From contig NZ_JBFAHM010000008.1 of assembly GCF_040654195.1 (NCBI RefSeq), positions 62,001 through 126,000 on the forward strand: a DNA stretch of 64,000 bases, in the 5' to 3' direction. The translations under genes were made by a program, and so were the position numbers. Source of the DNA: Hamadaea sp013361475. Lineage in GTDB: Bacteria; Actinomycetota; Actinomycetes; Mycobacteriales; Micromonosporaceae. This document shows, piece after piece, positions 63,522 to 64,000 of the stretch. Each line of letters starts with the position of its first letter. Position 1 is the stretch's first letter. Below the pieces are notes generated by a model. That model searched no databases and was not told where the DNA came from. It saw only the letters and a program-made list of their open reading frames with translations.

Positions 63522-64000
63522 GTGACTACTCTGGTGACTCTGGCCGACGTTCGGGCCGCCGCGGACCGCGTCGAGGGGGTCGTCGTGCGCACGCCGCTGC
63601 TGCCCGTGCCCGGGATCGGCCCGGATCTGTGGCTCAAACCGGAGAGCCTGCAGCCGACCGGCGCGTTCAAGGTGCGCGGCGCGACCAACGCCGTCCGTTC
63701 CCTGCCGGCGGAGTCGCTTCGGGCGGGCGTGGTCACCCACTCCTCGGGCAACCACGGCCAGGCTTTGGCATACGCCGCTCGCATGGCCGGGATCGCCTGC
63801 TGGGTGGTCGTCCCCGAAGGCGCGCCGAGCGTCAAGGTCGAGGCCATCCGGGCACAGGGTGCCGAGATCGTGCTGGTCCCGCCCGCCCAGCGGCTGCCGG
63901 AGGCGGAGCGGATCGCAGCCGTACGCGGCGCCACCCTCGTGCCGCCGTTCGACGATCCGGCGGTCATCGCCGGTCAGGGCACGCTCGGACTGGAGATCGT
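63522..64000 (+). CDS. threonine/serine dehydratase, 3'-truncated by window edge
   Basis: The first 159 residues of a fold-type II PLP enzyme: MTTLVTLADVRAAADRVEGV at the start, the Schiff-base Lys in GAFKVRGATNAV near residue 50, the substrate loop THSSGNHGQALAYAA, and WVVVPEGAPSVKV. It would deaminate threonine or serine to a keto acid. The rest, including any regulatory domain, lies beyond the window. A TAGGCT box (63509-63514) lies seven bases before the GTG, suggesting a leaderless mRNA. Confidence 0.92.
   Translation, partial: MTTLVTLADVRAAADRVEGVVVRTPLLPVPGIGPDLWLKPESLQPTGAFKVRGATNAVRSLPAESLRAGVVTHSSGNHGQALAYAARMAGIACWVVVPEGAPSVKVEAIRAQGAEIVLVPPAQRLPEAERIAAVRGATLVPPFDDPAVIAGQGTLGLEI

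Overview
The window is GC-rich chromosomal DNA from a mycothiol-producing actinobacterium. The mycothiol ligase gene mshC, F420-type oxidoreductases, many GTG starts, many leaderless genes (TANNNT box 6-7 bases before the start codon) and the frequent GTACGC/CGTACG core fit Micromonosporaceae (Actinoplanes/Micromonospora type); the family assignment is inference.

Layout. 0-18 kb is a conserved core: a partial aldo/keto reductase, an LLM-class flavin oxidoreductase, uppP, a histidine phosphatase, an inserted block (HEAT protein, S1C protease, MOSC protein, HTH regulator, GNAT), the SCO1664/DUF3090/mshC group, an MFS transporter, Hsp20, a GntR regulator, a PAC2 protein and metH. Apart from the insertions this resembles the Rv2136c-Rv2124c neighbourhood of Mycobacterium tuberculosis. 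18-26 kb is a patch of small and poorly known genes. It holds a striking 130-nt tRNA-like RNA gene (18807-18936) with an intact tRNA body but a long branched hairpin instead of an anticodon loop, and, 4.5 kb away, a PheS-related single-chain ligase (SrmL type). 26-32 kb has an M3 peptidase, a molybdopterin oxidoreductase/flavin reductase/DUF6510 set, an acyltransferase and a secreted repeat protein. 32-36 kb is an AAA+/VWA pair. 36-40 kb has a TetR/SDR divergon with clear operators, an adenosine-deaminase-like enzyme lacking the usual catalytic Glu, and an MscS channel.

40.4-47.6 kb is a tightly coupled five-gene operon: SWIM-like zinc protein, unknown protein, VWA protein, MoxR AAA+ ATPase, DUF5682 protein. 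It is the most system-like gene block. 47.6-62.6 kb carries a universal stress protein with a tandemly duplicated 3' end, secreted proteins, an isochorismatase/GlxA pair, LacI, VOC and ECF41-type sigma genes, a GntR-TetR fusion regulator facing an FAD monooxygenase, a DEDDh exonuclease, a GGDEF-EAL protein with a degenerate EAL domain, and an orphan sugar-binding lipoprotein. 62.6-63.3 kb is a tRNA array on the minus strand (Arg-CCG, Arg-ACG, a truncated UAG-anticodon tRNA, an Ala-UGC-like tRNA with a shrunken D-arm, Pro-UGG, Trp-CCA). The window ends inside a threonine/serine dehydratase gene.

Recurrent non-coding structure includes long near-perfect hairpins at many gene ends, a dispersed ~40-bp repeat, several palindromic operators, and two short tandem-repeat tracts. 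The tRNA-like RNA together with the orphan ligase, and the odd tRNA array, are the strongest candidates for undescribed biology.
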